Origin: Bacteroidales bacterium UBA4116
GTDB lineage: Bacteria; Bacteroidota; Bacteroidia; Bacteroidales; Tannerellaceae
DNA length: 64,000 nucleotides
Direction: 5' to 3'
Assembly: GCA_002381645.1 (NCBI GenBank)
Contig: DFXE01000020.1
Location: 186,001 to 250,000 of the forward strand
Of the stretch, positions 52,406 through 62,220 are shown piece after piece. The notes under the pieces are model-generated. The model worked only from the letters and a program-made list of their open reading frames with translations, was not told the origin of the DNA and made no database searches. Position numbers and translations under genes: made by a program. The stretch's first letter is position 1; the number at the start of each line of letters is the position of its first letter.

Positions 52406-54292
52406 TTATTTAATCGATCTACCATTACCAGGTTTCTTCCCCGGATTATTTTTAAGATAATCCGGCGGAATAGTACTTTCATTCCCATCCCGTTGCGCAA
52501 CATAATGAGGCGACATTAATTCAAGACCGGCTTCATTTGATTTATCCTGTATGATTTGATGCAGGTCTGAATAGATCTGAGCAAGCCTGTTTGCATCCTT
52601 TATATACGCATTTATCTGATAAATAGGATAATAATCATGCAGCTCCGTTTCCAGAACAAAAGGTTTAGGTTTCTGCATAACTCCTGGAGTTTCTAAAGCC
52701 GCCGCAATTAATAATTCATGTACCTGTCGCCATGGCACTTCGTAACCATATGTAACGTTTGTATGTATTATAAGTCCGTATTGACGTGCCGAAGAACTAT
52801 AGTTTGTTGTATGCGAAGACATCACAAAAGAATTAGGAATGGTAACTACTTCATTTTTAGGTGTACGTATACGGGTTACCAAAGGCGTTTTTTCAATAAC
52901 ATTTCCCATTGTATCATTCAGTTTGATTCGGTCACCCAGTCTGAAAGGGCGCATATACGTAATAACAAAACCGGCTATTATATTACCGATTACCGTACTC
53001 GATCCTAATGATACAATCAACCCCACAAATACGGATATTCCCTGGAATACCCCCGAGTCGGAACCGGGTAAATATGGATATATCATCGCAATCATGAACG
53101 CATACATAAGGAAACGGATAATATTAAACGTAGGTTGCGCCCAGTCCGGATAAAAACCGGATATTTTTAACTTTTCAGATTCTATTTCATTTGCAATATA
53201 TTGTATTCCTTTAATAATATATTTAACACAAAACCAAATGACAACAATGATAAATAGATTCGGTATATAATCGATAATAGACTTTAAAACCATTTTTATG
53301 GGCTCAATAGCGTATGTAAACAGTTTCATTGCCAGTGTTTCCGTTTGAGGGAAGATAGCGAATAACATAGGTATACTGAATGCAAGTTGGATCAGGATCA
53401 CTACCCACCGTAAAACATTATTAAGGAAAATAAGTATCATCCCTTGCCGGTGTGTGTTTAAGAACTCATAATCTTTAATACTGATCGATTTTAATTTATT
53501 CTGCTTTAACCAGATAATCTTACGCCTGAGTTTGCGGAACATATGGTTGGTTAATTTGAATAAGATATATTGAACAATAATAATCAACAAAAAGAAAAAT
53601 ACCCTTTTTACCATTTGCCAGAAACTATTGTCTTTTTTCAGTTGTATGATCTTTTGATCAATTACGGGAATAAATTTCTCTGCCAGTTCATACCTATCAA
53701 TACCATGCCATAAAGCATCCTGATCAGTTAGGCTGAGAATAACTTTATCACCGTACATTATATCGGTAAATAACTCGCTTTGAACAATATGCACAGAGTC
53801 GGCCTTTATGCTGCGGTCTTCACCGATTTGTGTAATAACTTCCCGTATGTTGTCCGCCCTATGTCTCGGAGTAAGTCCGCCTCGGGTAGTATATAATTTA
53901 AATAAAGTATCGCTTCCCACCACCACTGCAACTCCGGGAGTTATAGCACGGAGAGAATCAATTTGTCTTCGCTGTTCCGCTTTTCTTATAGAATCAGCCA
54001 TTGTAGTAATTCCTTGGGCTTCATGAAGTTCATTCCGTAAAATGATTTCATTCAGCCTCATTTCCTGTATCTGGGATAACAACTCCTGCATACGGATAGA
54101 GTCTTGTATACGCTGGATCTCTATAGAATTAATTTCAGCAATTATTGTATCAGTATTTATGAATGTATCGGTATTTAATTGTCCGGTGGCTGCGTTTATT
54201 ACAGCTTCAGCTCTTTCAAACAATTGGGATTTAACAGGAAAGATAGAAAAAACAAACAAATAAAGAATCAGGTAAAGTTTGTATCGTTTCAT
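52406..54292 (-). CDS. MscS-family mechanosensitive ion channel
   Basis: This 628-residue channel has a signal peptide (ends near VKSQ) and a long periplasmic, coiled-coil-rich region (about residues 25-220). Several membrane helices follow (about 225-400), with the MscS pore/beta domain at about 400-500. The pore-lining region is GLIVSLGSSTVIGNIIAGFVITY, followed by RLGDRIKLNDTMGNVIE and the signature RIRTPKNEVVTIPNSFV. It protects against hypo-osmotic shock in the inner membrane. The large N-terminal extension puts it in the MscK/YbdG-like size range. Confidence 0.93.
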   Translation of the reverse strand: MKRYKLYLILYLFVFSIFPVKSQLFERAEAVINAATGQLNTDTFINTDTIIAEINSIEIQRIQDSIRMQELLSQIQEMRLNEIILRNELHEAQGITTMADSIRKAEQRRQIDSLRAITPGVAVVVGSDTLFKLYTTRGGLTPRHRADNIREVITQIGEDRSIKADSVHIVQSELFTDIMYGDKVILSLTDQDALWHGIDRYELAEKFIPVIDQKIIQLKKDNSFWQMVKRVFFFLLIIIVQYILFKLTNHMFRKLRRKIIWLKQNKLKSISIKDYEFLNTHRQGMILIFLNNVLRWVVILIQLAFSIPMLFAIFPQTETLAMKLFTYAIEPIKMVLKSIIDYIPNLFIIVVIWFCVKYIIKGIQYIANEIESEKLKISGFYPDWAQPTFNIIRFLMYAFMIAMIYPYLPGSDSGVFQGISVFVGLIVSLGSSTVIGNIIAGFVITYMRPFRLGDRIKLNDTMGNVIEKTPLVTRIRTPKNEVVTIPNSFVMSSHTTNYSSSARQYGLIIHTNVTYGYEVPWRQVHELLIAAALETPGVMQKPKPFVLETELHDYYPIYQINAYIKDANRLAQIYSDLHQIIQDKSNEAGLELMSPHYVAQRDGNESTIPPDYLKNNPGKKPGNGRSIK

Positions 54293-54335
54293 TTTGTACG
54301 GTTATTCGTTAGTAGGTTTTCATAAGTAATCCTGA

Positions 54336-54343
54336 CAAATATA
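54336..54343 (-). promoter_or_regulatory. -7 box for the MscS gene
   Basis: The minus strand reads TATATTTGTC, 43 bp before the ATG. Confidence 0.5.
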
Positions 54344-54454
54344 AAAACAATCATTAAATTATATAATAAAATAACAAGATTAAGTTTTTTTTCATTTCTT
54401 TGTATTTAATCGCTTACTATTTAGATATAAAGTATTTACTTAAATCCAAAAGTT

Positions 54455-55510
54455 ATGAAAAGAGTTTTACTAATCATTTTTTTACTTTCCACTTTTTTAA
54501 TTACGCAGAGTGTTTTTGCATCCCAACCCGATTCTATATATGTTTATCAGGAAGGAAGTAATGAAGTATACAGGATATCTGCATATACTTATGATAGTGA
54601 CGGACGTATTGCAACCGAAAAGGTATACGATGATACCAATGGAGATGGCCTTATGAGCTGGGAAGAAGATTATGAGTATTCGTACACCAGGGAAAATGAT
54701 AATCTTATAACGGAAAAAATATCTTATAGCCTGTACAATTCTGTTCGAACCCCTGGTTTCAAACAAGTAATAATTTCAAATTCACATGGTAATAAAATAG
54801 AAGAATACAACTATTCTTATTCGCAGGAAGAAAAGACATGGGAGATATTGAGCCATGCCTTAAGCAACGAATTTAATAATAAAAACAATCCTATTGTAGT
54901 ATATGATACAATCTTTCAGTTTAATGAAATATCAAAGTATGAATATACATATGATGCCAATGATCTTCCAGCTACAATAAAAGAATACCTATTAACTAAT
55001 GAAAAAAAAGAGACTATTATCAAGACTGCTGAAGATCACTGGACATTGTCCAGTGATTATGTATACAAATATAATTCAAACGGAAAACTTCTGGAAGAGG
55101 TTTATACAACTTATGAAAAAGGTGAAGTACTCCATATTTACACTAAAGTATTTGCCTATGATAAAAATAATGATGTTCAGACCGAAATTCATACGGAAAA
55201 TGGCTCCGAAATATTAAAATTAAATTATACTTATGTATATTCAGAAAGTCCGACAAGTATTACTCCGGTAAAAACAACTAATCTAGTAAGTGTTTATCCG
55301 AATCCCGTTACGGATTATATATATATAGACATAAAAGGAGCAAAAGGGGCTACTGTAAGATTAATCAATGCTTTCGGCTCTTTGATAAAATATCAGACCG
55401 TACAACAACAGTTGACCACAATCCAGGTATCTTCTTTACCCAAAGGATATTACATTTTACATATATCTACTGATACCGGAAGCGAAAGCCACAAATTGAT
55501 CATCCGGTAA
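54455..55510 (+). CDS. T9SS type A sorting-domain protein with YD-like repeats
   Basis: This 351-residue exported protein has a signal peptide ending near VFAS. The central region repeats a 30-45-residue YD/RHS-like motif (YTYDSDGRIATEKVY, YTYDANDLPATIKEY, YKYNSNGKLLEEVY, FAYDKNNDVQTEI). The last about 75 residues are a T9SS type A sorting domain (SVYPNPVTDYIYIDIKG ... LPKGYYILHIS). It is probably secreted or anchored on the surface. The function is unknown. A terminator follows. Confidence 0.87.
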   Translation: MKRVLLIIFLLSTFLITQSVFASQPDSIYVYQEGSNEVYRISAYTYDSDGRIATEKVYDDTNGDGLMSWEEDYEYSYTRENDNLITEKISYSLYNSVRTPGFKQVIISNSHGNKIEEYNYSYSQEEKTWEILSHALSNEFNNKNNPIVVYDTIFQFNEISKYEYTYDANDLPATIKEYLLTNEKKETIIKTAEDHWTLSSDYVYKYNSNGKLLEEVYTTYEKGEVLHIYTKVFAYDKNNDVQTEIHTENGSEILKLNYTYVYSESPTSITPVKTTNLVSVYPNPVTDYIYIDIKGAKGATVRLINAFGSLIKYQTVQQQLTTIQVSSLPKGYYILHISTDTGSESHKLIIR

Positions 55511-55526
55511 ATCTGTTTTACAAATT

Positions 55527-55574
55527 AAAATCCCTTCTGAATCAAGTAAGCGATTATTCAGAGGGGATTTTTTT
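55527..55574. terminator. Terminator between convergent T9SS cargo and DPP-IV genes
   Basis: A 16-bp stem with one mismatch (55527-55542 with 55556-55571, AAAATCCC...TCTGAAT) runs into a T tract on the plus strand and has A residues on the other side, so it can work in both directions. Confidence 0.85.
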
Positions 55575-55588
55575 AGCCTGATACTCTA

Positions 55589-57823
55589 TTAACGACCACC
55601 TGAAGGAAGATAGTCCTTCCAGTATTTCGCCATGCTTTTACGGAGATGTAAAGTTGTGCCTTCACCTTCGTAAATACCGTGGCTCCGCATGGGATAACTT
55701 ATCTGGCTGAATATTTTTCCGTGTTTGATCAATTCATTTACCAATAATTCAATATTCTGGTAATGTACATTATCATCGCCCGTCCCGTGTATTAACAAGA
55801 GATTACCTTTTAATCCGGACGCATACGTTATCGGAGACCCCTTACGATAACCTTCAGGATTATTCTGCGGAGTATTCATATAACGTTCCTGATAAACCGT
55901 ATCATATAACCGCTGATCCGTTACAGGCGCTACAGATATACCTGTGTGGAAAACTTCCGGATACCGGAACATGCAGTTAAGAGTCTGGCTGCCTCCCCCA
56001 CTCCATCCGTTAATACCCACCCGCGAAATATCGATAAAAGCATATCGTTTAGCCATATCCTGAATACCGCGGCATTGATCTTCGGCCGAGAAAGTCCCTA
56101 CTTCACCGTATATACATTTACGCCATTCGCGTCCGCGTGGAGCAGCCGCACCACGGTTTTCAATACTAACGATAATATATCCCTGGTTTGCCATATATTG
56201 TAACCACAGATCTCCTCCATTCCATACGTCCTGTACCGTAGAACCGGCAGGCTCGCCATACACTTCAATGATAACAGGATATTTTTTTGTTTCTTCAAAA
56301 TTGACAGGTTTTATCATCCAGGCATCCAGTGTCAGTTCACCCGACTTCACTTTAATAAACTCTTTCGGATTCACTCCTAACGCTGCATATTGTTCTTTTG
56401 CTTTGGCATTATCTTCAATTATTCGTACCGATTCATGTTTTGGCAGCGAAACCATATCAATAACCGGTGGTGTTTGGGCATTACTGAATGTATGAATCGC
56501 CCATTTACCCGAAGGAGACATATTATAGCGATGCTGGCCCACCTGATCAACCGGACTTAGACGTTTAATATCTCCTTTACCAAGCAGGTTTGCACTATAA
56601 AGATACCGTTGTGTAAAATTATCCGGCGAAGCTATAAAATAAACCAATCCTTTCTTTAAATCTGTACCAACAGGTGAAATATAATCAAATTCGCCTTTTG
56701 TAATAGGGGTGATTTCTTTACCATCGCGGCTGATACGGTATAAATGCCGCCATCCGTCGCGCTCGCTCTCCCATGTAAAATATTTATTGTCTTTCAGCCA
56801 CAAAATATTATCATTGGTATCCAGCCACGCAGCATCTGTATCTGTAAAAATATTTCCAGGTAGGGAATTACCGATTTCCGCTATCCATACTTTATTCGTA
56901 CTTTGTTCCCTGTTCAATTGTTGGATAAACAATTCGTCGCTTTCAGGTATAAATTCCATACGTGGAATATAATTATTCCGCGGATCGCCCGGTATAGGAA
57001 TCCATGTGGTAGAACCGCCGTCTGAAGGTATATAGCCTACTTTTACAGCCGAATTAGTAGTGCCGGCTTTCGGATAAGGAAAATGCAAGATGGTAGGATA
57101 GATTGAATCTACATTATTGATAATGTCAAATACACCGGTCCCTTCCGTATCACTTTGCCAGTAAGCGATGTAATCACCAGATGGACTCCAGCGAAAACCG
57201 TCGCGACAACTGAATTCTTCTTCATAAACCCAGTCGAACGTTCCATTGATAATGGTTTCATTACCATCGAATGTTAGTTGTTTCATCTCACCCGATCCCA
57301 AATTCTCCACATAAATATTATTATTCGATACGTAAGCTACCCGGTTTCCGTCGGGTGAAAACTTAGCGAACATCATAGAAGACTCTGGCAAACCTTTACC
57401 CAACTTACGTAACGTTCCATCGCTTAAAGTAAGCACCCAATAATCTCCACGCGTGTCATAGCGCCATACACGCTGGGTATTGTTATATATCAGAACTCTG
57501 TCATTATCCTCACTCCAGGATATACTACGTACATCAATACTTTTACCCGTTGTTTTATCTACCAGAAGTGCAGAAGGGATCAATACCTCTCTTTTATTAT
57601 CTTCAGCACGGTAAGCAACTACATCAGTTCCACCAGTCCGGTTGTTAGGCTCCAACCGGCTATATCTCTCACCATCCTCAAGCCAGTTTATAGGTCCGAA
57701 ACCTTTTGTTTCAATTAATCTGCCCGAATAGATGTCTTCCAGACTGAATCGACTTTGAGCTGATAATACAAGAGAGCAAACGAATGACAGGAAAAAAGCA
57801 GAGCATATTGATTTGCATTTCAT
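55589..57823 (-). CDS. Dipeptidyl peptidase IV (S9B family)
   Basis: This 744-residue serine peptidase has a signal peptide (ends near LSAQ), an N-terminal eight-bladed propeller (DPPIV_N, with FDWVYEEEFSCRDGFRWSP, a Glu-rich anchor motif) and a C-terminal alpha/beta-hydrolase. The nucleophile lies in GWSGGG (about residue 606), with Asp in HGTGDDNVH (about 681) and His in RSHGIYEG (about 713). It removes X-Pro dipeptides in the periplasm or at the surface, as in asaccharolytic and proteolytic Bacteroidales. The leader carries a hairpin. Confidence 0.95.
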   Translation of the reverse strand: MKCKSICSAFFLSFVCSLVLSAQSRFSLEDIYSGRLIETKGFGPINWLEDGERYSRLEPNNRTGGTDVVAYRAEDNKREVLIPSALLVDKTTGKSIDVRSISWSEDNDRVLIYNNTQRVWRYDTRGDYWVLTLSDGTLRKLGKGLPESSMMFAKFSPDGNRVAYVSNNNIYVENLGSGEMKQLTFDGNETIINGTFDWVYEEEFSCRDGFRWSPSGDYIAYWQSDTEGTGVFDIINNVDSIYPTILHFPYPKAGTTNSAVKVGYIPSDGGSTTWIPIPGDPRNNYIPRMEFIPESDELFIQQLNREQSTNKVWIAEIGNSLPGNIFTDTDAAWLDTNDNILWLKDNKYFTWESERDGWRHLYRISRDGKEITPITKGEFDYISPVGTDLKKGLVYFIASPDNFTQRYLYSANLLGKGDIKRLSPVDQVGQHRYNMSPSGKWAIHTFSNAQTPPVIDMVSLPKHESVRIIEDNAKAKEQYAALGVNPKEFIKVKSGELTLDAWMIKPVNFEETKKYPVIIEVYGEPAGSTVQDVWNGGDLWLQYMANQGYIIVSIENRGAAAPRGREWRKCIYGEVGTFSAEDQCRGIQDMAKRYAFIDISRVGINGWSGGGSQTLNCMFRYPEVFHTGISVAPVTDQRLYDTVYQERYMNTPQNNPEGYRKGSPITYASGLKGNLLLIHGTGDDNVHYQNIELLVNELIKHGKIFSQISYPMRSHGIYEGEGTTLHLRKSMAKYWKDYLPSGGR

Positions 57824-57854
57824 AAATAAGATTTCTTAAAGATTAATTTCTTAA

Positions 57855-57890
57855 CAAAGAACGTAAAGTTCTTTGAGAATGCCAAAATTA
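57855..57890 (-). promoter_or_regulatory. -7 box and leader hairpin of the DPP-IV gene
   Basis: The minus strand reads TAATTTTG at 57883-57890. Downstream, CAAAGAAC and GTTCTTTG (57855-57875) form an 8-bp hairpin with a 5-nt loop near the 5' end of the mRNA, about 31 bp before the ATG. Confidence 0.5.
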
Positions 57891-57968
57891 TCTAAATACC
57901 TTTATTAAAAAGATAAGTTGATTTGTTTTTTTGATTGTAATGAGCCGTTTATTTACTGTTGATGTTCT

Positions 57969-57976
57969 TATATTTG
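57969..57976 (+). promoter_or_regulatory. -7 box TATATTTG for the Sel1/Hsp90-like/TPR operon
   Basis: Exact TAnnTTTG match 26 bp before the ATG at 58003. It is the only promoter-like element seen for the three genes to 63303. Confidence 0.6.
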
Positions 57977-58002
57977 TAGTCAATGATTAACCTTTTTAGC
58001 AA

Positions 58003-60420
58003 ATGACAAACGAGAATCTATACAGCAATCTGCCTTTAAGTTCCTATTATGGACATGTATTGGAAGAATTCACAAAATCAGGCGGGCCGGTAGTCGAAAA
58101 ATTCAAAGCATATGATAAACATATTTTGATCCGGCCTGATCGTTGGTTTGAAGCGCTCGCCCTCTTCGAATGCGCATTGAATACCAAAGCGGATAACAAA
58201 GAAACAGAAAACTTTTTCCACCTTATTTTTAAATCCTATGACAACAATGCATCAGTAAACCTGAATGATGAAGATTACGATTGGTACTGGAATAAATTAC
58301 AAACGCTATTTGACCGTTTTGCAGAAATATCTGCTTCTGCTTATCTGGAAAAAGGGTTGCAGTATTATGATACCCGTAGGAAATACATCGATAAAGAGAA
58401 AACAATATATTATCTGAATAAGGGAGACGAGTTTGCGCGTATATTATTGGGTTATTATTACTATTTCGGATTCTGTGGCGAAACGGATAAAGAAAAGGGC
58501 AGAAAGCTTATGGATAGCGCAATGACCGATAGCGGAAAAGTGCGCGCTACTATATACAAAAATTACGTAGCTTTAGCAGAGGGCAGACAAGATGAAGTAA
58601 AGGGCCGGCTGGATGAAATAGTAAAAACAAATACTGATCCCCTGTTATGGCGGCTTATTTATGAACAACAGGCTTACTTGCTGGAAACAGAAGGTGATTT
58701 TGAAACGGCGGCAATCTATTATCAGAAGTCTATCGATGAATCATTATCTGCCGGATTTGCTATGATGCGTCTTGGATTTATGCATTATAATAAACGCATG
58801 AAGGAATCTAAAAGTAGGTACGAAGCCATTCAGATGATGGAAAAGGCTTTCTTATTCGGAAGGGTTGAAGTGGCACGGAGCCTATATTATTGTTACTTTG
58901 ATTCGGGTATGGAATGGCAGGACAATGAGAAAGGTATGTACTGGCTTTATAAAGGGTTTGAGTATTACGATGATTATTGTACCGCCCAACTGGCTTACAC
59001 TTATTTATATAATGATGCATATAAAGATATCCAAAAAGGATTAGCATACCTCGGTCTGGCCATAGAGATGAACTATGCAGATGCGATGCTGACTAAAGCA
59101 TACCACTATTATATGGGCGATATACTGGAAAAGGATATTCCGAAAGCCTTGGAGTTGCTGGATAAAGCGATAGCATTAGGTTCCGGTGATGCTGCCTACC
59201 GTGCAGGTACCCTATATGAAGAAGGGGTTGTCGACCTGAATGGAAATCCCGATTACGCGACTGCTTTATCTTATTATGAAAAAGGTGCGGAAATGAATGA
59301 CGGCCAATGCTGCGGATATGCCGGCCGTTACTACCTTATCGGTTTGACAGTGGAAAAAGATACCGGTAAAGCGAAAAACTATTATGAAAAGGGGGTTGCT
59401 TTAGAATCTCCATACTGCATGGTGGAACTAGCTATCATGTATGATGAGGGAAACGGAGTAGAACAAGATGCCGCCAGATCGGTCGAATTATTAAAACAAG
59501 CATCAGGATACAACTACGCACATGCATGGTATTTATTGGGAAGATGCTATAAATATGCTTTGGGAACAGATGAAAACCCCGATGAAGCAATAGCCTGTTT
59601 TGAAAAAGCCGGCGAACAAAAGCATGCAAAAGCGCTGGCTGAGCTTGGATATTGTTATGAAGCAGGCTATGGAGTAGAACCTAACGGCAGGAAAGCTATG
59701 GAATATATGCAGCAATCTGCCGGGTTAGGATATGAATACGGAGAGTATAAGTTAGGTTGTTACTATCTATATGGACTCGAAGGAGTAAATATTGATTATG
59801 ACAAAGCGGTAGAATGGTTAACCAAAGCCGCAGAAAAAGATTATCCTTATGCCATGCTGGAAATGGGTGATTTTTATTTATATGATTACGCAGGAAAAGA
59901 CGAACAGGCAAAAGCATACTCTTATTACGAAAAAGCAGCCGAACAGGATGTAATCAATGAAGGTTTAGGACTCTGCTATGAATATGGGTTCGGGGTGGAA
60001 AGAAATGATGCGGAAGCATTTAAATATTACCTGAAAGCCGCCGAGGATGAATACGTAAGAGGTAAATATAACGCAGCGCTCTGTTATTATTTCGGCTATG
60101 GGGTAAAAGAGAATTTCAATGAAGCTTATCGGTGGTTCAACGAAGCGGCCCAACAACAACACACCGGCGCCGTATACTACAAAGGAAAAATGTTGATCTC
60201 AGGTGAAGGTACTCCTCAGGACATCCCCGAAGGTATTTCATTGATAAAGCAAGCAGCCGAAGCCGGCGAAAGAGACGCTCAATTCGACCTGGCAAATTGT
60301 TACCTGGCAGGAAAAGGTGTGGATGAAAATGAAGAACTTGCTATGGAATGGTTTGAGAAAGCCGCCGACAACGGACATGAGAAAGCATTAAAAATAACAG
60401 GAAGAAGACGCAGGAAATAA
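58003..60420 (+). CDS. Large Sel1-repeat protein, first gene of the Hsp90-like operon
   Basis: This 805-residue cytoplasmic protein has no signal peptide. The N-terminal 180 residues are helical and unrelated to Sel1 by eye. From about residue 220 to the end it is a solenoid of about 15 Sel1-like repeats of 34-38 residues (pattern A-x2-LG-x2-Y-x2-G-x5-D-x2-KA-x2-Y-x2-KAA). Sel1/TPR solenoids are protein-protein scaffolds. The stop is followed after 1 bp by the Hsp90-like gene, so the two are likely made together. The partner is probably that ATPase or its clients; this is inference from the operon. Confidence 0.88.
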   Translation: MTNENLYSNLPLSSYYGHVLEEFTKSGGPVVEKFKAYDKHILIRPDRWFEALALFECALNTKADNKETENFFHLIFKSYDNNASVNLNDEDYDWYWNKLQTLFDRFAEISASAYLEKGLQYYDTRRKYIDKEKTIYYLNKGDEFARILLGYYYYFGFCGETDKEKGRKLMDSAMTDSGKVRATIYKNYVALAEGRQDEVKGRLDEIVKTNTDPLLWRLIYEQQAYLLETEGDFETAAIYYQKSIDESLSAGFAMMRLGFMHYNKRMKESKSRYEAIQMMEKAFLFGRVEVARSLYYCYFDSGMEWQDNEKGMYWLYKGFEYYDDYCTAQLAYTYLYNDAYKDIQKGLAYLGLAIEMNYADAMLTKAYHYYMGDILEKDIPKALELLDKAIALGSGDAAYRAGTLYEEGVVDLNGNPDYATALSYYEKGAEMNDGQCCGYAGRYYLIGLTVEKDTGKAKNYYEKGVALESPYCMVELAIMYDEGNGVEQDAARSVELLKQASGYNYAHAWYLLGRCYKYALGTDENPDEAIACFEKAGEQKHAKALAELGYCYEAGYGVEPNGRKAMEYMQQSAGLGYEYGEYKLGCYYLYGLEGVNIDYDKAVEWLTKAAEKDYPYAMLEMGDFYLYDYAGKDEQAKAYSYYEKAAEQDVINEGLGLCYEYGFGVERNDAEAFKYYLKAAEDEYVRGKYNAALCYYFGYGVKENFNEAYRWFNEAAQQQHTGAVYYKGKMLISGEGTPQDIPEGISLIKQAAEAGERDAQFDLANCYLAGKGVDENEELAMEWFEKAADNGHEKALKITGRRRRK

Positions 60421-60421
60421 T

Positions 60422-62209
60422 ATGGACAATACAAACAACCAATATGTTTTCCAGGTCAACCTGAAAGGGATGATCTCTTTACTGTCGGAACATATTTACA
60501 GCAATCCCAGTACATTTATAAGGGAGTTACTTCAAAACGGGATTGATGCTATCACCGCTTTCCGCTCCATTGATGAATCATTCGAAGGGAGTATCCGCGT
60601 TTTTTTGAATGAGGATGGCTCAATGATATTTGAAGACAATGGAATCGGGCTGAAAGAAGACGAAATACACAGGGTATTAACGGTAATAGGAGAAAGTTCC
60701 AAACGGGGTGAATTAGATTCTCGTGATTATATCGGACGTTTCGGTATCGGGTTGTTGTCCTGTTTTGTGGTAAGCAACGAAATTGTTTTCGAAACCCGTT
60801 CGGCCGTAGGAAAAGACGTTCTTCGATGGTGCGGTAAAGCCGATGGGACCTATGAAACCATTGTTTTACCGGAAGAACGTCCGATCGGTACAAAAGTTAT
60901 ACTTACTCCCAAGCCTGAATGGCGTCATCTTTTTGAATATAATACCTTTAAGCGAAACCTCGCTTTTTACGGGAATGCTTTACCATACCCTGTCTGTCTG
61001 GTAAAAGACGGCGAAGAAGAACAGATAAATGAAAAAGATCCGGTTTGGTTAACGCCGGGAGCACCTAAAGAGGCATTACTTTCTTATGGCAGGCAAACCT
61101 TTCAATCATCTTTCTTAGATGCTTTTCAGATAAAAACGGAAAGCGGCAATATACAGGGAACAATTTATATTTTACCATTCAAAACCCAGTTCTCCGGAAG
61201 ATTGACACATCGCATTTATTTAAAGCGCATGCTATTAAGTGAAGAAGATTGCCGGTTACTTCCTTCCTGGGCGTTTTTTGTAAAGTGTATATTAAATGCG
61301 GATACTCTTTCTTCTACGGCTTCGCGTGAATCGTTGGTTAACAACGAAGAACTACGCAAAGCCAGGAAAGAAATCGGAGAGGCGATCAAAAATTACCTGA
61401 AAAGCCTGATAGATACTAACCGTGAACTATTTAATAAATTACTCGATATTCACTATCTGCATATCAAAGCAATTGCTGCCGAAGACAACGAAATGCTAAA
61501 CCTGTTTATCGACACTTTGCCTTTTGAAACAAATAAAGGTATACGTAATTTCGGAAGTATCCGCAGAAATAATCCGGAAGTCTATTATACGGTCAACCTG
61601 GATGATTTTAAGCAGGTGCGCAGGATAGCATTTTCGCAGGGAATGCTGGTGATTAATGCCGCATATACCTTTGATGAATCACTGCTTAAGAAAGCGGCAA
61701 AGTTGTATCCGGATATGGAGTTACAGGAAATATCCCCTTCAAAAATATTGAATAGTTTTACCGATGCATCCTATAACAATCATCCCGAATACCAATCGTT
61801 CGAACAACGTTGCAATGAAAGGCTGCAAAAGTTTGACTGTATCTGTAAATTGAAGCATTTTACACCAGTGGATACGCCTGTCATATTTATTGCAGCAGAA
61901 AAGATAGCAGTTAAAAAAGATACCACGATCTTGTCCAATCCCTTGAATTCGGTATTAGGGGCCTTTTCCTCAAAAGCACAAACCATTCCCACGCTTTGCC
62001 TGAATGTAGATAATGACCTGGTAAAGACTCTTATAAAACTGAATGATAAAGTAGTATTCGATGCTATTATAACTATTTTATACGTACAGGCCCTTCTGTT
62101 GGGGAAATATCCGGTTAATGACGACGAGATGAACCTGTTTAACGAATCCCTTTACCAGCTGATCATAATGGGCATGTCGGACCTGTTGGGAACAATACAT
62201 AAAAATTAA
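60422..62209 (+). CDS. Divergent Hsp90 (HtpG)-like ATPase
   Basis: This 595-residue GHKL ATPase has Hsp90 order. The N-box is FIRELLQNGIDA (Glu35, Asn39, Asp42), the second motif EDNGIGL (71-77) and the lid/glycine motif IGRFGIG (104-110). GTKVILTP, then a middle domain with SSTASRESL and a helical C-terminal region follow. Canonical HtpG is about 620-680 residues; this belongs to the divergent 'HSP90 family protein' branch. ATP-binding residues look intact. It sits 1 bp after the Sel1 gene and 11 bp before a TPR-type gene, suggesting a dedicated chaperone-adaptor set. Confidence 0.88.
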   Translation: MDNTNNQYVFQVNLKGMISLLSEHIYSNPSTFIRELLQNGIDAITAFRSIDESFEGSIRVFLNEDGSMIFEDNGIGLKEDEIHRVLTVIGESSKRGELDSRDYIGRFGIGLLSCFVVSNEIVFETRSAVGKDVLRWCGKADGTYETIVLPEERPIGTKVILTPKPEWRHLFEYNTFKRNLAFYGNALPYPVCLVKDGEEEQINEKDPVWLTPGAPKEALLSYGRQTFQSSFLDAFQIKTESGNIQGTIYILPFKTQFSGRLTHRIYLKRMLLSEEDCRLLPSWAFFVKCILNADTLSSTASRESLVNNEELRKARKEIGEAIKNYLKSLIDTNRELFNKLLDIHYLHIKAIAAEDNEMLNLFIDTLPFETNKGIRNFGSIRRNNPEVYYTVNLDDFKQVRRIAFSQGMLVINAAYTFDESLLKKAAKLYPDMELQEISPSKILNSFTDASYNNHPEYQSFEQRCNERLQKFDCICKLKHFTPVDTPVIFIAAEKIAVKKDTTILSNPLNSVLGAFSSKAQTIPTLCLNVDNDLVKTLIKLNDKVVFDAIITILYVQALLLGKYPVNDDEMNLFNESLYQLIIMGMSDLLGTIHKN

Positions 62210-62220
62210 AAAATGAACGC

